Shown: positions 30,104 to 39,792 of the stretch, piece by piece | How the letters are laid out: each line of letters starts with the position of its first letter | How positions within the stretch are numbered: position 1 is the first letter of the stretch | Assembly (NCBI GenBank): GCA_024742415.1 | Contig: JANSYN010000007.1 | Coordinates: 124,001 to 188,000 of the forward strand | DNA from: Gammaproteobacteria bacterium | GTDB lineage: Bacteria > Pseudomonadota > Gammaproteobacteria > Pseudomonadales > Halieaceae | Direction: 5' to 3' | DNA: 64,000 nucleotides | Program-made: the position numbers and the translations under genes | The notes under the pieces: model-generated | The model's database searches: none | Told to the model about the DNA's origin: nothing | The model's input: only the letters and a program-made list of their open reading frames with translations

Positions 30104-30583
30104 ATGAATATGCAGAAGAAGGCCCAGCAGGGTTTCACATTGATCGAACTGATGATCGTTATCGCGATTGTCGGCATTCTGGCAGCGATTGCACTGCCGG
30201 CTTACCAGGACTACATCGTTCGTTCGAAAATGTCTGAGCCGATGGCAGCACTGGCAGAAGCCAAGACCAGCATCGCTGAATTCTACGCCAGCCGTGGCAG
30301 TATGCCGGAAGACGACGCCGATGCCGGTATCAACACCAACCCGAACAAGGACATTGTTGCTTCATTGCACTACGCGTCTGAAAACGGTCTGCCTATCATC
30401 ACTGCAACTGTTCAAGCGGGTGTTGTGCCTGGCGAAGACACTGCAGACAACAGCGGCTTCTCACTGTCTGGCGTAACCGGCTCGGGTGGTACCCTGCGCT
30501 GGGTGTGCAAGCAGAGCGCCACAGTCGATGATGCTTACGAGACTATCGAGTCCAAGTATCTGCCGGCTAACTGCAGAAACTAA
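30104..30583 (+). CDS. pilA: Major type IVa pilin PilA
   Basis: A 159-residue prepilin with a 10-residue leader ending in Gly10, then [20 protein letters not shown], with Glu at mature position 5. The hydrophobic N-terminal helix is followed by the alpha1-C segment and a beta domain; Cys135 and Cys157 form the expected C-terminal D-region loop. The ATG at 30104 follows ACGGAGAAG. A sigma-54 promoter lies upstream and a strong terminator directly downstream, so it is a monocistronic, highly expressed gene, fitting a major subunit. It is separate from pilBCD, which lie on the opposite strand 2 kb away. The serine- and threonine-rich region near residues 113-130 could accept glycans from the neighbouring transferases. 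Confidence 0.95.
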   Translation: MNMQKKAQQGFTLIELMIVIAIVGILAAIALPAYQDYIVRSKMSEPMAALAEAKTSIAEFYASRGSMPEDDADAGINTNPNKDIVASLHYASENGLPIITATVQAGVVPGEDTADNSGFSLSGVTGSGGTLRWVCKQSATVDDAYETIESKYLPANCRN

Positions 30584-30605
30584 TAACAAAAGCGCCATCG
30601 ATTAC

Positions 30606-30632
30606 AAAGCCCGGCACTGCCGGGCTTTTTTT
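30606..30632 (+). terminator. Rho-independent terminator of pilA
   Basis: AAAGCCCGGC-ACT-GCCGGGCTTT forms a perfect GC-rich stem with a 3-base loop, followed by a run of seven T. It begins 23 bases after the pilA stop codon. It is the clearest intrinsic terminator in the window. Confidence 0.93.
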
Positions 30633-30921
30633 GTGTGTGTTATAAATACCCCGCGTTGTTGCATGCTGGCGATGTCAGTTGCAGATTCGCCATAAGGGCC
30701 GCATCGCTGTGTGAGGCGGGCAACCAGCGGGTAAAACGCACATCAGCCACAGTAGCAACAGCTGCAGCAAGATAGCAGCATAAAGGTAACCCCTTGATGG
30801 GGAACGGGACGTGTGCAACGACCCGGGGCGAAGAACCCCGGCCGGCAATGCGCAATAATAATCGCCAGACCAGTGCGACGGCCAACGCCGGCCCTTGCGC
30901 TGACAAACTAACGGGCAGTTA
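30633..30921. other. Intergenic region before the glycosyltransferase genes
   Basis: This stretch lies between the pilA terminator and the first GT-C-like gene. I see no coding signal with domain support; a minus-strand open frame of 88 codons has no recognisable motif. No good promoter hexamer pair stands out. TTAATGAGTCG at the end contains the ATG of the following gene. Confidence 0.4.
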
Positions 30922-32874
30922 ATGAGTCGAACCAGCTTGGTACTGGCTGCGCTTGCAGCAGTGGTGTTCGCCGCCTACAGCTTGGGCTTTTCCGGCCCCT
31001 TCCTGTTTGACGATTACACCGCCCTGACCGCGAATCGGCTGCTGCAGTTTGATCCTGCGGTGTTTGATCAGTGGCGCACAGCGGCGGCCAGCTCACGCTC
31101 GGGCCCATTGGGTCGCCCGGTCGCGATGTTTTCTTTTGCGTTGAACTATGCGCTGGCGGGCGATATCTCTGCCTACTGGATCAAGTTTGGTAATGCGCTG
31201 ATACACTGCGGTATTGGCATCGTTATTTATTTCTTGTCACTGAAACTGCTGCGACAGGCCGCGCCGCAACCGCAGAGTCTGCCGCTTGCTGCCATCGCGG
31301 TATTGGCTGCCGCAATCTGGATGTTGCATCCGCTGCATGTGTCAACGGTGCTGTATGCGGTGCAGCGCATGGCACAGCTGGCCACCTTGTTTATGTGTCT
31401 TGGTGTGCTGGTGTTTGTGCACTATCGTGCGCGCTGGGCCGTGCAGGGCGCAGCGCCCGGTGAAGTGGTTGCGGCAGCACTGTGGCTTGTGTTGCTGACA
31501 CTGTTGGCGGCGTACAGCAAGGAAAACGGCGCCCTGTTGCCCCTGTTGCTGGTGGTTGTCGAGGTCTGCTTTTTTCGCGGCCAGTGGGCGGGTGGGCCTG
31601 TCATCGCACTGCGCCGTGGTGCCGACCTGGCACTGCTGGGGGCATTTGCGTTTGTGGTGATGGTCGTGCTGCTGCCGCCGGATTTTCTGGAGGGGCGCTA
31701 CGCAAGGCGCGAGTTCTCCCTGCATGAAAGGGCGATGACGCAGCTGCGCCTGCTCTGGCACTACCTGGCGTGGCTGGCCTTGCCCAATATTGGCGCAATG
31801 GGCTTTCAGCATGACGACATTCCGGTGTCACGCGGCTTGCTACAGCCCGCCAGCACTTTACTGGCGCTGCTGTCGTGGCCGCTTGTGCTTGCCGCTGCTG
31901 CGCGCTTGCGCCGGCGCTTTCCTCTGCTGTTGTTTGCACTGCTGTTTTACCTGGCAGGTCACCTGGTGGAGTCATCCTTCTGGCCGCTGGAAATGGTGTA
32001 CGAGCATCGTAACTACTTGCCCAGCGTTGGCGTTTGCCTGCTGTTTGCATCGATGCTCGCATTGCCCATGCAGCGAGCAGGGCAGGGTCGCGCCGCGCGT
32101 TACGCGCTGGTCTGCGGTGTGCCGGTGGTCTTGCTCGCCCTGTTGCTGGTGCGAGTGGATACCTGGTCCGACGAGATTCGCCTGGCAGGCGTGAACGTGC
32201 GTAATCACCCCGAGTCACCGCGGTCCAATTATTTCTACGCAAACGCCTTGCTGAAGCAGTACACCGCGGCCAGGCAGGAGGGCGCCGGGCGCGAGGACGC
32301 GATCGAATCTCTGATCGGCGCACGGTATTACTTCGAGCGCATGTACCAGACCAACCCGCGTGATGTGGCTGCCCTGGTGATGCTGCATTCGCTGGATACC
32401 CGCTTTGCAGGTGCTGCGCCGGAGCGCACCGACTGGTTGCAGAAACTGGAAGACCTGCTGGATAGCCGCGTGCTGCAGGCCTCGGACCGCAACGCCATCG
32501 ACGCGCTGATCAGTTGCCTCAATGCCGGTGGTTGCGCGGCCGATCGCGAACGTATACTGGCCATGCTGGAGCGCCTGGAGTCGCGCTACCCGGGCAACCT
32601 GACGGTGCTGGGTTGGCGTTTCAATTACCTGTTGGGCCAGCAGGCCGATGACCAGCAGATCAATGCGCTTATTGATGAGGCGCTGTCCATAAGCCCCGGC
32701 CGTCGCGAGTACCTGTATCGAAAGATTCAGCAGCAGGCCAAGGTCAATGACGTTGACGGAATGTACGAAAGCGTGCGCCTGTGGCTGGAGTATGACCGCA
32801 CGCGCAGGTTCCTGCATCCGCTGAAAGCGCTGTTTACCACCGGTAGCAACAGCCCGCGCGAGAACGGCCCGTGA
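30922..32874 (+). CDS. GT-C-like membrane glycosyltransferase, first tandem copy
   Basis: A 650-residue protein with about ten membrane helices in residues 1-415 and a soluble, helical, TPR-like C-terminus. The first extracytoplasmic loop begins FLFDDY; an acidic pair in this place is the usual catalytic/metal site of GT-C enzymes. Other features shared with TMTC/PMT-like proteins are SGPLGRPVAM, HPLHVSTVLYAVQRM, the SKENG segment and EHRNYLPSVG. Such enzymes transfer sugar from polyprenyl phosphate to proteins or lipids outside the inner membrane. Next to pilA and a GT2, a role in pilin glycosylation is likely but unproven. The stop overlaps the start of a paralogue (GTGA). Confidence 0.75.
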   Translation: MSRTSLVLAALAAVVFAAYSLGFSGPFLFDDYTALTANRLLQFDPAVFDQWRTAAASSRSGPLGRPVAMFSFALNYALAGDISAYWIKFGNALIHCGIGIVIYFLSLKLLRQAAPQPQSLPLAAIAVLAAAIWMLHPLHVSTVLYAVQRMAQLATLFMCLGVLVFVHYRARWAVQGAAPGEVVAAALWLVLLTLLAAYSKENGALLPLLLVVVEVCFFRGQWAGGPVIALRRGADLALLGAFAFVVMVVLLPPDFLEGRYARREFSLHERAMTQLRLLWHYLAWLALPNIGAMGFQHDDIPVSRGLLQPASTLLALLSWPLVLAAAARLRRRFPLLLFALLFYLAGHLVESSFWPLEMVYEHRNYLPSVGVCLLFASMLALPMQRAGQGRAARYALVCGVPVVLLALLLVRVDTWSDEIRLAGVNVRNHPESPRSNYFYANALLKQYTAARQEGAGREDAIESLIGARYYFERMYQTNPRDVAALVMLHSLDTRFAGAAPERTDWLQKLEDLLDSRVLQASDRNAIDALISCLNAGGCAADRERILAMLERLESRYPGNLTVLGWRFNYLLGQQADDQQINALIDEALSISPGRREYLYRKIQQQAKVNDVDGMYESVRLWLEYDRTRRFLHPLKALFTTGSNSPRENGP

Positions 32875-34751
32875 GCCATTCCCGCGACTTCTTTCTGTTG
32901 CCGCTGCTGGCCAGTGTGCTGCTCTTGCTGAACATCTGGATGTACTGGCCCGGTGCGGCTGGCCCGGAAATCCTGGACGACCGCTCTAACGTCGCCGTAC
33001 TCACGGGCCTGGACGAAGCCCCGGACATCGCCTCCGATTATGTGTTCGGCAATCGGTCCGGCCCGCTGGGCAGGCCGGTGTCCATGTATACCTTTGTTCT
33101 TGAAGAGCTCTATTTTGCCGGCGATACCGCGCTGCGCAAGCAGGCCAATATCGTGCTGCACGCATTCAATGGCGTGCTGGTGATGTGGTTGCTGGCGCGC
33201 CTGTTGGGGCATGCCGGTATTGTGCATTACCGCTGGTTCGCTTTGGTGGGTGGTGCACTGTGGTTGTTTTCGCCACTGTACGTGAGCACGGTGCTGTACG
33301 TTGTGCAGCGTATGGCCATGATGTCTACGCTGTTTATGTTGCTGGCACTCATCGCCTACACCTACTGGCGCAACCGCTTGTTTCGCAGCGCTGCAGGGTT
33401 CGCGCTGTTTGGGCTGATGCTGTTGAGCATTGCACTGGCCGTGCTCTCCAAAGAGAACGGCGTTGTCGTCGTGCCCATTATTGTTGTGCTGGAAGTGCTG
33501 TGGTTTGGCGGCCGCAACGCCCGTGGCGAAGTGGACCAGGCGCTGCGGCGCGCCAGCAGGGTGTTGTTGTGTGTGGGTGTTGTGGCGGCGGCCCTGTTCC
33601 TTGTTTTCGGCTACGACTATTTCGCCAGGGGCTACTGGAAGCGCGAGTTTACGCTGGGTGAGCGCCTGTTGACCCAAACGAGGGTCCTGTGGGACTACAT
33701 TGGCCAGTTGCTGTGGCCTGACACACCGCGCATGGGCGTTTTTCACGATGACTATGTGACATCGCGCTCACTGACCGAGCCCATCACGACCCTGTATGCG
33801 GTTGCCGGCTGGATCACAGTGGCGCTCGCCTGCCTGGTGGCACTGCGCTGGCGGTGCGGCCAGTTACTGGTGGCGGCCATCGCGTTCTTCCTGCTGGGCC
33901 ACGCCATGGAATCCAGCGTGTTCTCCCTGGAACTGTATTTTGAACACCGGAACTACTTTCCGGGCGTGGGTATTTTCCTGTTGTTACTGGCAGCCCTGGG
34001 ATGCGTCGCCAGGGCCTGGCCGCAGACGGCGGCGCCGTTGATCGCCTGGCTTGCACTGGGCGTATTGCTGCTGGCCCTGCAGAGCGGGTCCCAGGTGCAG
34101 GTGTGGTCCAGCAGCCCCCTGCTGCGCCTCAACCATGTCGTTCATCATCCCGATTCGGCGCGCGCCAATGAAGAAATGGCCCTGCATCTTGCAGCCGTGG
34201 GTGCGTTGGATGCAGCGCTTGTGCATTCGCAGCGGGCGGCGGCGCTGAGTTCACAGGAGCGCACCGGCGATCGCCAGTTGCGCGATTTTGCGATGTACTG
34301 CATGGCCGGACAGCCAGTGCCGCAGGCCGTGATTGCGCGTCTGGGTAAAGTAAACCCCACACGGCCTTTTGCGATGGTTGCCAGCATGTACGGGGTGGCG
34401 AAGATTCTCGCAAGTGGGCAGTGTGCGCGCGAAGAATACCTGGCATTTGCCGATCGCATGGCGCAAGTGTTTTTGTCTGCCGATTCAGTAGCAACGGCCT
34501 CGGCGAATTTCTACGCGGTGCTCGGCGGCATGGAAAATGATCTGCAGCGCTTTGAAAACGCTTATGCGTACATGGAAAAATCCCTGGCGCTCAAGCCGCA
34601 GCGCGTGAACAGCCTGCTGATGCAGCTGCATTTCTCGCTGGCAACCGGCAGGTTAGAGAGCGCCCAGCGGCTCAAGGCACAGTTGGCAGAGCTGATGGCG
34701 CAGGGGCGACTTACCAGAGAGCAAACCGCAACGTTTGAGCTGTACCAGTGA
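32871..34751 (+). CDS. GT-C-like membrane glycosyltransferase, second tandem copy
   Basis: A 626-residue paralogue of the preceding protein, with the same plan: about ten membrane helices, then a soluble helical C-terminus. It keeps EILDDRS in the first loop, SGPLGRPVSMYTF, the SKENG segment and an EHRNYFPGVG motif near residue 360. Sequence identity to the first copy is clear in these motifs but low elsewhere, so the duplication is old and the two probably differ in acceptor or sugar. The start is a GTG inside the stop of the first copy, which implies translational coupling. The specific reaction is unknown. Confidence 0.75.
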   Translation: MSHSRDFFLLPLLASVLLLLNIWMYWPGAAGPEILDDRSNVAVLTGLDEAPDIASDYVFGNRSGPLGRPVSMYTFVLEELYFAGDTALRKQANIVLHAFNGVLVMWLLARLLGHAGIVHYRWFALVGGALWLFSPLYVSTVLYVVQRMAMMSTLFMLLALIAYTYWRNRLFRSAAGFALFGLMLLSIALAVLSKENGVVVVPIIVVLEVLWFGGRNARGEVDQALRRASRVLLCVGVVAAALFLVFGYDYFARGYWKREFTLGERLLTQTRVLWDYIGQLLWPDTPRMGVFHDDYVTSRSLTEPITTLYAVAGWITVALACLVALRWRCGQLLVAAIAFFLLGHAMESSVFSLELYFEHRNYFPGVGIFLLLLAALGCVARAWPQTAAPLIAWLALGVLLLALQSGSQVQVWSSSPLLRLNHVVHHPDSARANEEMALHLAAVGALDAALVHSQRAAALSSQERTGDRQLRDFAMYCMAGQPVPQAVIARLGKVNPTRPFAMVASMYGVAKILASGQCAREEYLAFADRMAQVFLSADSVATASANFYAVLGGMENDLQRFENAYAYMEKSLALKPQRVNSLLMQLHFSLATGRLESAQRLKAQLAELMAQGRLTREQTATFELYQ

Positions 34752-34839
34752 CGCAGGGCGGCTTCGGGTCTTGTTTCGATGCGGTGGGCGCGACATACTG
34801 AGGCCGATTTTCTCTTCCTGGCGATTGCGAGCACACTCT

Positions 34840-35712
34840 TTGTTGAACTTTAGCGTTGTTATTCCGGCCAAAAACGAGGCCCAGGGTCTGGCGATGGTGC
34901 TGCCTGAGCTGACGGAGCGGTTTCCCGACGCCGAGATAATTGTCGTCAACGACGGCTCCACTGATGACACCGCGCAGGTGTGCGAGCGCGCCGGCGTGCA
35001 GGTCATTACACACCCTTATTCCAAGGGCAATGGCGCGGCGATCAAGTCTGGTGCGCGCGCTGCAACCCGCGACTATATTGTCTTCATGGACGGCGATGGC
35101 CAGCACAGCCCTGCTGATATCCAGAGCCTGCTTGACAAGGCAGAGCAGGGCTTTGACCTTGTGGTCGGTGCGCGCAGCGGGCTCGATTCGCAGGCCAGCT
35201 TCGCACGCTGGAGCGCAAACACGATTTACAATCGCTTTGCCAGCTGGATGGTCGAGCGGCGCATCGATGATCTGACCTCAGGCTTTCGCTGCGTGCAGCG
35301 GCGCAAGTTCATGAGCTTTCTGTATTTGCTGCCCAATGGATTCAGTTATCCAACCACCACGACGATGGCGTTTTTTCGGGCCGGTTATTCCGTGGAGTTT
35401 GTACCGATTACCGTTGCCAAGCGCGTGGGTAAAAGCCACATCAGCCTGCTGCGCGACGGTGTGCGTTTTCTCCTGATCATCTTCAAGGTAGGCACGCTGT
35501 ATTCGCCGCTGAAGGTGTACTTTCCCGCGGCGGTCATCACTGCTGGGCTGGGTCTGTTGAACTATGCGTTGTGGATTTTCAACGACAGCCTGCGTTTTAC
35601 CAACATGACGACGCTGTTGATCCTGTCAGGCATCGTAATTTTCCTGATGGGGTTGTTGTCCGAGCAACTCACCAACTTGCAGTTCAAGGACGTGAACGAG
35701 GAGCGCGATTAG
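34840..35712 (+). CDS. GT2 polyprenyl-phosphate glycosyltransferase
   Basis: A protein of about 290 residues resembling dolichyl/polyprenyl-phosphate mannose synthases. The GT-A fold is marked by FSVVIPAKNE, VVNDGSTDDT and the metal-binding FMDGDGQHSP; two C-terminal hydrophobic helices (about residues 225-245 and 255-275) anchor it. It probably makes the lipid-phosphate sugar donor used by the two GT-C-like proteins upstream. The start is uncertain: TTG at 34840 or 34843 gives a family-like N-terminus, while an in-frame TTG at 34735 would overlap the upstream gene by 17 bases and add 35 unrelated residues. Confidence 0.82.
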   Translation: MLNFSVVIPAKNEAQGLAMVLPELTERFPDAEIIVVNDGSTDDTAQVCERAGVQVITHPYSKGNGAAIKSGARAATRDYIVFMDGDGQHSPADIQSLLDKAEQGFDLVVGARSGLDSQASFARWSANTIYNRFASWMVERRIDDLTSGFRCVQRRKFMSFLYLLPNGFSYPTTTTMAFFRAGYSVEFVPITVAKRVGKSHISLLRDGVRFLLIIFKVGTLYSPLKVYFPAAVITAGLGLLNYALWIFNDSLRFTNMTTLLILSGIVIFLMGLLSEQLTNLQFKDVNEERD

Positions 35713-35751
35713 CGCTCCCGGGCTGCTGCGCGCTGCGCGAGGCCGCCTGGC

Positions 35752-37935
35752 TCAGGCAGCAGCGGCGCGGCGCTTGGCCTCCCTGCGTCGGGCGTGGAGG
35801 ATGGGTTCGGTATAGCCGCTGGGTTGTTCATGGCCGAGGAAAATCAGGTCACAGGCCGCCTGAAAGGCGATGCTGTCATCGAAGTTCGGCGCCATGCATT
35901 GGTAGTGCGGATCCGCACTGTTCTGACCATCTACGATTGCGGCCATGCGTTGCAGGGTTGCCATGACCTGTTCTGGGCTGCACACACCGTGGTGCAGCCA
36001 GTTGGCGATGTGCTGGCTGGAGATACGCAGCGTTGCGCGGTCTTCCATGAGCCCTACGTTATTGATATCAGGCACTTTTGAGCAGCCCACGCCGGCGTCG
36101 ATCCAGCGCACGACATAACCGAGAATACCCTGTGCGTTGTTGTCCAGTTCGCGCTGAATGTCATCTGCGCTGAGGCCCTGTGCTCCTTTCAGGGGGATTT
36201 GCAGGATGTCATCCACGGTGACTTCATGGCGTCCGAGCAGTTCCTGCTGGCGCTGCGCAACGTTGACCATGTGGTAGTGAATGGCATGCAGCGTGGCGGC
36301 TGTTGGCGACGGCACCCAGGCGGTGCTGGCCCCCGAGCGTGGGTGACCAATTTTGGTCTCCATCATTTGCGCCATGAGATCCGGCATCGCCCACATGCCC
36401 TTGCCAATCTGCGCCTTGCCCTGCAGGCCGCAGCGCAAACCGACATCAACGTTCCAGTCCTCGTAGGCGTTGATCCAGGTTTCCTGCTTCATGGCCCCTT
36501 TGGGGGTGATGGCGGCGGCTTCCATGCTGGTGTGAATTTCATCGCCGGTGCGATCCAGGAAACCGGTATTGATAAATACCAGGCGCTCGCGCGCAGCGCG
36601 GATGCACTCTTTCAAATTCACCGTAGTGCGGCGCTCTTCATCCATGATGCCCATCTTGATGGTATTGCGCGCAAGGCCCAGGGCATCCTCGATGCGATCA
36701 AACAGCTCGTTGGAGAAGGCGACTTCTTCAGGGCCGTGCATCTTTGGTTTTACGATATAGATGCTGCCCTTGCGCGAATTGCGCAGGGACGGATCCTGCT
36801 TGTTGAGATCATGCAGGGCGATCATCGCGGTAAACAGGCCGTCCATGATGCCCTCGGGTATTTCCTCGCCGTCGCCGTCCAGAATGGCCGGTGTGGTCAT
36901 CAGGTGCCCGACATTGCGCACGAACAGCAGGCTGCGGCCGGGCAGTACAAGTTCGCCCCCGGTGATGTCTGTGTAGGTACGGTTGGGGTTAAGGCTGCGC
37001 GTCATGGTCTGTCCGCCTTTCTGGAACGAGTCCTGCAAGTCTGCGCGCATGAGGCCCAGCCAGTTTCGGTAGGCGATGGCTTTGTCCTGCGCATCCACTG
37101 CGGCGACGGAATCTTCACAGTCCTGGATCGTGGTCAGCGCCGATTCCAGCAGCAAGTCTTTCACGCCGGCCCTGTCGGTGGCGCCAATGGCGTGTTCGCG
37201 ATCGATCTGGATCTCCACGTGCAGGCCGTTGTGGCGCAGCAATATCGCCGACGGCGAGTCGGCCTGGCCACGGTAGCCGCGAAGCTGTTTAGTACTGGCC
37301 AGGTCGGCGATTGCGCCGTCGATCAACTCGACCTTCAGGGTGCCGGCCGCGATTGCGTAGGAGCGTGCGTCCGCGTGGCTGCCACTGGACAAGGGAAAGT
37401 GCTCATCCAGGAAGTTGCGCGCATAGGCGATCACGCGATCTCCGCGTACAGGGTTGTAGGCGCCGCCGCGTTCTGCGCCGTCTTCTTCAGGGATCACGTC
37501 AGTGCCATAGAGCGCGTCGTACAGACTGCCCCAGCGCGCGTTGGCGGCGTTGAGCGCATAGCGCGCATTCATCACCGGTACCACCAACTGCGGCCCCGCG
37601 AGGGTGGCGACTTCTTCGTCCACGTTCCCAGTGGAAATGCTGAAGTCGCTGCCCTCGGGCAGCAGGTAGCCAAGTTCAATGAGAAAAGACTTGTAGGCGT
37701 CGCGATCGTAGTCTGCACCGGGGTGACGGCGATGCCAGGCGTCGATCTGTGCCTGCATCTCGTCGCGCTTGCGCAGCAACTCACGGTTACGCGGCCCCAG
37801 GTCAGTGACGATATCTTCCAGGGCGCGCCAGAACGTGGCCGGCTCAACGCCCGTTCCGGGTGCAATATCGTTCTCCAGAAGTTGGTGCAGTACCTCGGCG
37901 ATTTGTAGGCTGCCCTGCTGTACACGATCGGTCAT
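35752..37935 (-). CDS. glcB: Malate synthase G
   Basis: A 727-residue monomeric malate synthase that condenses glyoxylate with acetyl-CoA. It has the G-isoform length and motifs, including the conserved catalytic region around [18 protein letters not shown] and the C-terminal cysteine-containing domain. It serves the glyoxylate bypass or glycolate use. No isocitrate lyase or glycolate oxidase gene is in the window. It lies downstream of, and on the same strand as, a LysR-type regulator with a 175-base gap. Convergent with the GT2 gene. Confidence 0.97.
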   Translation of the reverse strand: MTDRVQQGSLQIAEVLHQLLENDIAPGTGVEPATFWRALEDIVTDLGPRNRELLRKRDEMQAQIDAWHRRHPGADYDRDAYKSFLIELGYLLPEGSDFSISTGNVDEEVATLAGPQLVVPVMNARYALNAANARWGSLYDALYGTDVIPEEDGAERGGAYNPVRGDRVIAYARNFLDEHFPLSSGSHADARSYAIAAGTLKVELIDGAIADLASTKQLRGYRGQADSPSAILLRHNGLHVEIQIDREHAIGATDRAGVKDLLLESALTTIQDCEDSVAAVDAQDKAIAYRNWLGLMRADLQDSFQKGGQTMTRSLNPNRTYTDITGGELVLPGRSLLFVRNVGHLMTTPAILDGDGEEIPEGIMDGLFTAMIALHDLNKQDPSLRNSRKGSIYIVKPKMHGPEEVAFSNELFDRIEDALGLARNTIKMGIMDEERRTTVNLKECIRAARERLVFINTGFLDRTGDEIHTSMEAAAITPKGAMKQETWINAYEDWNVDVGLRCGLQGKAQIGKGMWAMPDLMAQMMETKIGHPRSGASTAWVPSPTAATLHAIHYHMVNVAQRQQELLGRHEVTVDDILQIPLKGAQGLSADDIQRELDNNAQGILGYVVRWIDAGVGCSKVPDINNVGLMEDRATLRISSQHIANWLHHGVCSPEQVMATLQRMAAIVDGQNSADPHYQCMAPNFDDSIAFQAACDLIFLGHEQPSGYTEPILHARRREAKRRAAAA

Positions 37936-38033
37936 GCGGGTGGTCTCTGTTAGCGGATGGCGGAAAATCTGGCTGAGGAGGAAGTGTAGAACTCCCCTTA
38001 AAATTTAGCTAATTTATAGCTTTTATCGCGGCC

Positions 38034-38039
38034 ATTATA
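38034..38039 (-). promoter_or_regulatory. Possible -10 element for glcB
   Basis: A perfect TATAAT occurs on the minus strand about 100 bases before glcB, in an AT-rich patch (37998-38040) that stands out from its surroundings. No -35 hexamer matches at 16-18 bases, so an activator, possibly the LysR protein encoded upstream, may be needed. Confidence 0.3.
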
Positions 38040-38110
38040 CCGGTGAATGCATCGCCCGCACCGGGGTGCGGCCTCCGGTGTTGTCTGCCAGGCGCTGCCG
38101 CCGATGGGCG

Positions 38111-39067
38111 CTACAGCGTGGCTTCCAGCCCGTCCAACTCTCGAGAAGTGTCGGCGATTATTTTGCGCAACCATTTGTTGGCAGGGTTGTGCTGCAGTAG
38201 CGGGCTCCAGGCCATTTTCAGTTCCAGTGGCGGAATCGCCAGCGGTGGTTCGCGTAACACCACGCGTGGGTTTTCGAGCTTGAGCTGCGCGGCGCGGGTA
38301 GGCAGGGTAACGATCAGGTCATTTTGTTCCGCCAGTGTCATGGCGGCCTGGTAGTGTCGGGTGAACACGCGTATCTGGCGCTTTTTACCGAGCTTGTCCA
38401 GCGCGGCATCCACCCAGCCCAGTCGCTGTACGTCACCGGGGTCTACCCCCACGCCAACACCCATGCCGGTTTTACTGACCCAGACATGGTTGGCCAGCAG
38501 GTAGTTCTCCAGCGTCCAGTCTTCGAGCACGGGGTTATGCGGGCTGAGCACACAGGTAAAACTGTCATTCCACAGGTGGATCTGGTGAAACGACTGTGGC
38601 ATGGAGTCAAAGCGATTAATCAGCATGTCGACCTTGCCGCGCTCTACATCCAGGAAGCTCACGTCAGAGGGCGTCATGATGTCCAGCGTGATGCCCGGAG
38701 CGAGTTCGCGCAGCTTGCCCAAAACGGTCGGGAACAGCGTGGATTCCGCATAGTCACTGGCCATGATCCTGAAAACCCGGCTGGAGTCCTCGGCGTTGAA
38801 ATCCTTGCGCGGCTGGACCGCATGATCCACCTTGCTCAGCACCTCGCGCACGATGGGTTCCAGTTCCAGCGCGCGTTCTGTGGGTGTCATGCCTTCACTG
38901 GTGCGCACCAGCAGGGGGTCATCGAACAGTTCGCGCAGGCGCCGCAGGCCATTACTCATGGCGGGCTGTGAGAGATTCAGCTTGTTGGCAGCCTGGGTGA
39001 CGTTGCGCTCACGCAGCAGTGCGTCCAGATAAACCAGCAGATTGAGGTCGACGCGATTAACGTTCAC
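38111..39067 (-). CDS. LysR-family transcriptional regulator
   Basis: A 318-residue LysR-type regulator. The N-terminal winged helix-turn-helix spans about residues 6-65 (NVTQAANKLNLSQPAMSNGL), and the substrate-binding domain follows (about 92-305). The N-terminus DLNLLVYLDALLRERNVT resembles the NodD/SyrM branch. It lies upstream of malate synthase on the same strand and divergent from rraA. Either could be a target. A T-N11-A palindrome sits 15 bases upstream of its start, as expected for autoregulation. The inducer is unknown. Confidence 0.9.
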   Translation of the reverse strand: MNVNRVDLNLLVYLDALLRERNVTQAANKLNLSQPAMSNGLRRLRELFDDPLLVRTSEGMTPTERALELEPIVREVLSKVDHAVQPRKDFNAEDSSRVFRIMASDYAESTLFPTVLGKLRELAPGITLDIMTPSDVSFLDVERGKVDMLINRFDSMPQSFHQIHLWNDSFTCVLSPHNPVLEDWTLENYLLANHVWVSKTGMGVGVGVDPGDVQRLGWVDAALDKLGKKRQIRVFTRHYQAAMTLAEQNDLIVTLPTRAAQLKLENPRVVLREPPLAIPPLELKMAWSPLLQHNPANKWLRKIIADTSRELDGLEATL

Positions 39068-39081
39068 AAATCCTTCCCTTT

Positions 39082-39096
39082 ATTCACAAAGTGAAT
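39082..39096. promoter_or_regulatory. LysR-type operator (T-N11-A palindrome)
   Basis: ATTCAC-AAA-GTGAAT is a perfect palindrome of 6-base arms and contains the LysR signature T-N11-A. A further TTCACAAAT half site lies at 39063-39071. It sits between the lysR start and rraA, within an AT-rich divergent promoter region, so the LysR protein probably represses its own gene here and may act on rraA. Confidence 0.6.
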
Positions 39097-39245
39097 GACA
39101 TATAAGCCCTGTATTTATAGGAAAAATTATGGCCGGTTGCAAGCGCCCATCTCGCAGCCTCCCGCATGACGCTAGACGGCAGACCGCGCACCGATGGCGC
39201 TGCTGCCCTATACTGACCGTGTTTAACGAGGAGTCCATTGCCACC

Positions 39246-39728
39246 ATGACACGTTTTTCTACCCCGGATCTGTCTGATGCATCCCCCCAGGCGCGCGCCA
39301 TCGAGCTACCGCTGCGTAATTACGGCAAGCACCGGCATTTTTGCGGCCGCGTGGTAACCATCAAGTGTCACGAGGACAACTCGCTGGTCAAAGCCTGTGT
39401 GGACGAGCCTGGTGACGGTCGCGTGATCGTCGTTGACGGCGGCGGCTCCTGCCGACGCGCGCTGCTGGGTGACATGCTCGCTGAAAAAGCCGCCAGCAAC
39501 GGGTGGTCGGGCCTGGTGATCAACGGCGTGATTCGCGATGTCGATGAAATTGCCGCCACTGAGCTGGGCGTACAGGCCCTGGGTAGCTGCCCGGTAAAAA
39601 CCGAAAAACTGGGCGTCGGGCAGCGCGACGTGAGTCTGCATTTTGGCGGGATAGTCATCGAGCCCGGCGATTACCTCTACGCGGACAACAACGGCGTCCT
39701 GGTCAGCAAGCAACCTTTACTGGATTAA
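39246..39728 (+). CDS. rraA: Regulator of ribonuclease activity RraA
   Basis: A 160-residue protein of the RraA family, trimeric inhibitors of RNase E-dependent RNA decay. The family core is visible in [23 protein letters not shown] and the C-terminal [12 protein letters not shown]. Length matches RraA rather than the larger HMG aldolase relatives, although those share the fold. The ATG at 39246 follows GAGGAG at 39229-39234; an earlier in-frame start has no homology. Divergent from the LysR gene. Confidence 0.92.
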   Translation: MTRFSTPDLSDASPQARAIELPLRNYGKHRHFCGRVVTIKCHEDNSLVKACVDEPGDGRVIVVDGGGSCRRALLGDMLAEKAASNGWSGLVINGVIRDVDEIAATELGVQALGSCPVKTEKLGVGQRDVSLHFGGIVIEPGDYLYADNNGVLVSKQPLLD

Positions 39729-39792
39729 GCCGCTGCGGCGCACGGTTGCCGGGCGGGTAGGGGTCTGGTCCGCCGACGCAGTGAGAAGCTCG

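Noticed and set aside
30640-30906. Minus-strand frame of 88 codons after the pilA terminator
   Set aside because: No ribosome binding site, no domain and no conserved neighbour; length is expected by chance in GC-rich DNA.
36199-37908. A 569-codon open frame antisense to malate synthase
   Set aside because: It mirrors the codon structure of a highly conserved GC-rich gene; no domain, start signal or composition supports it.
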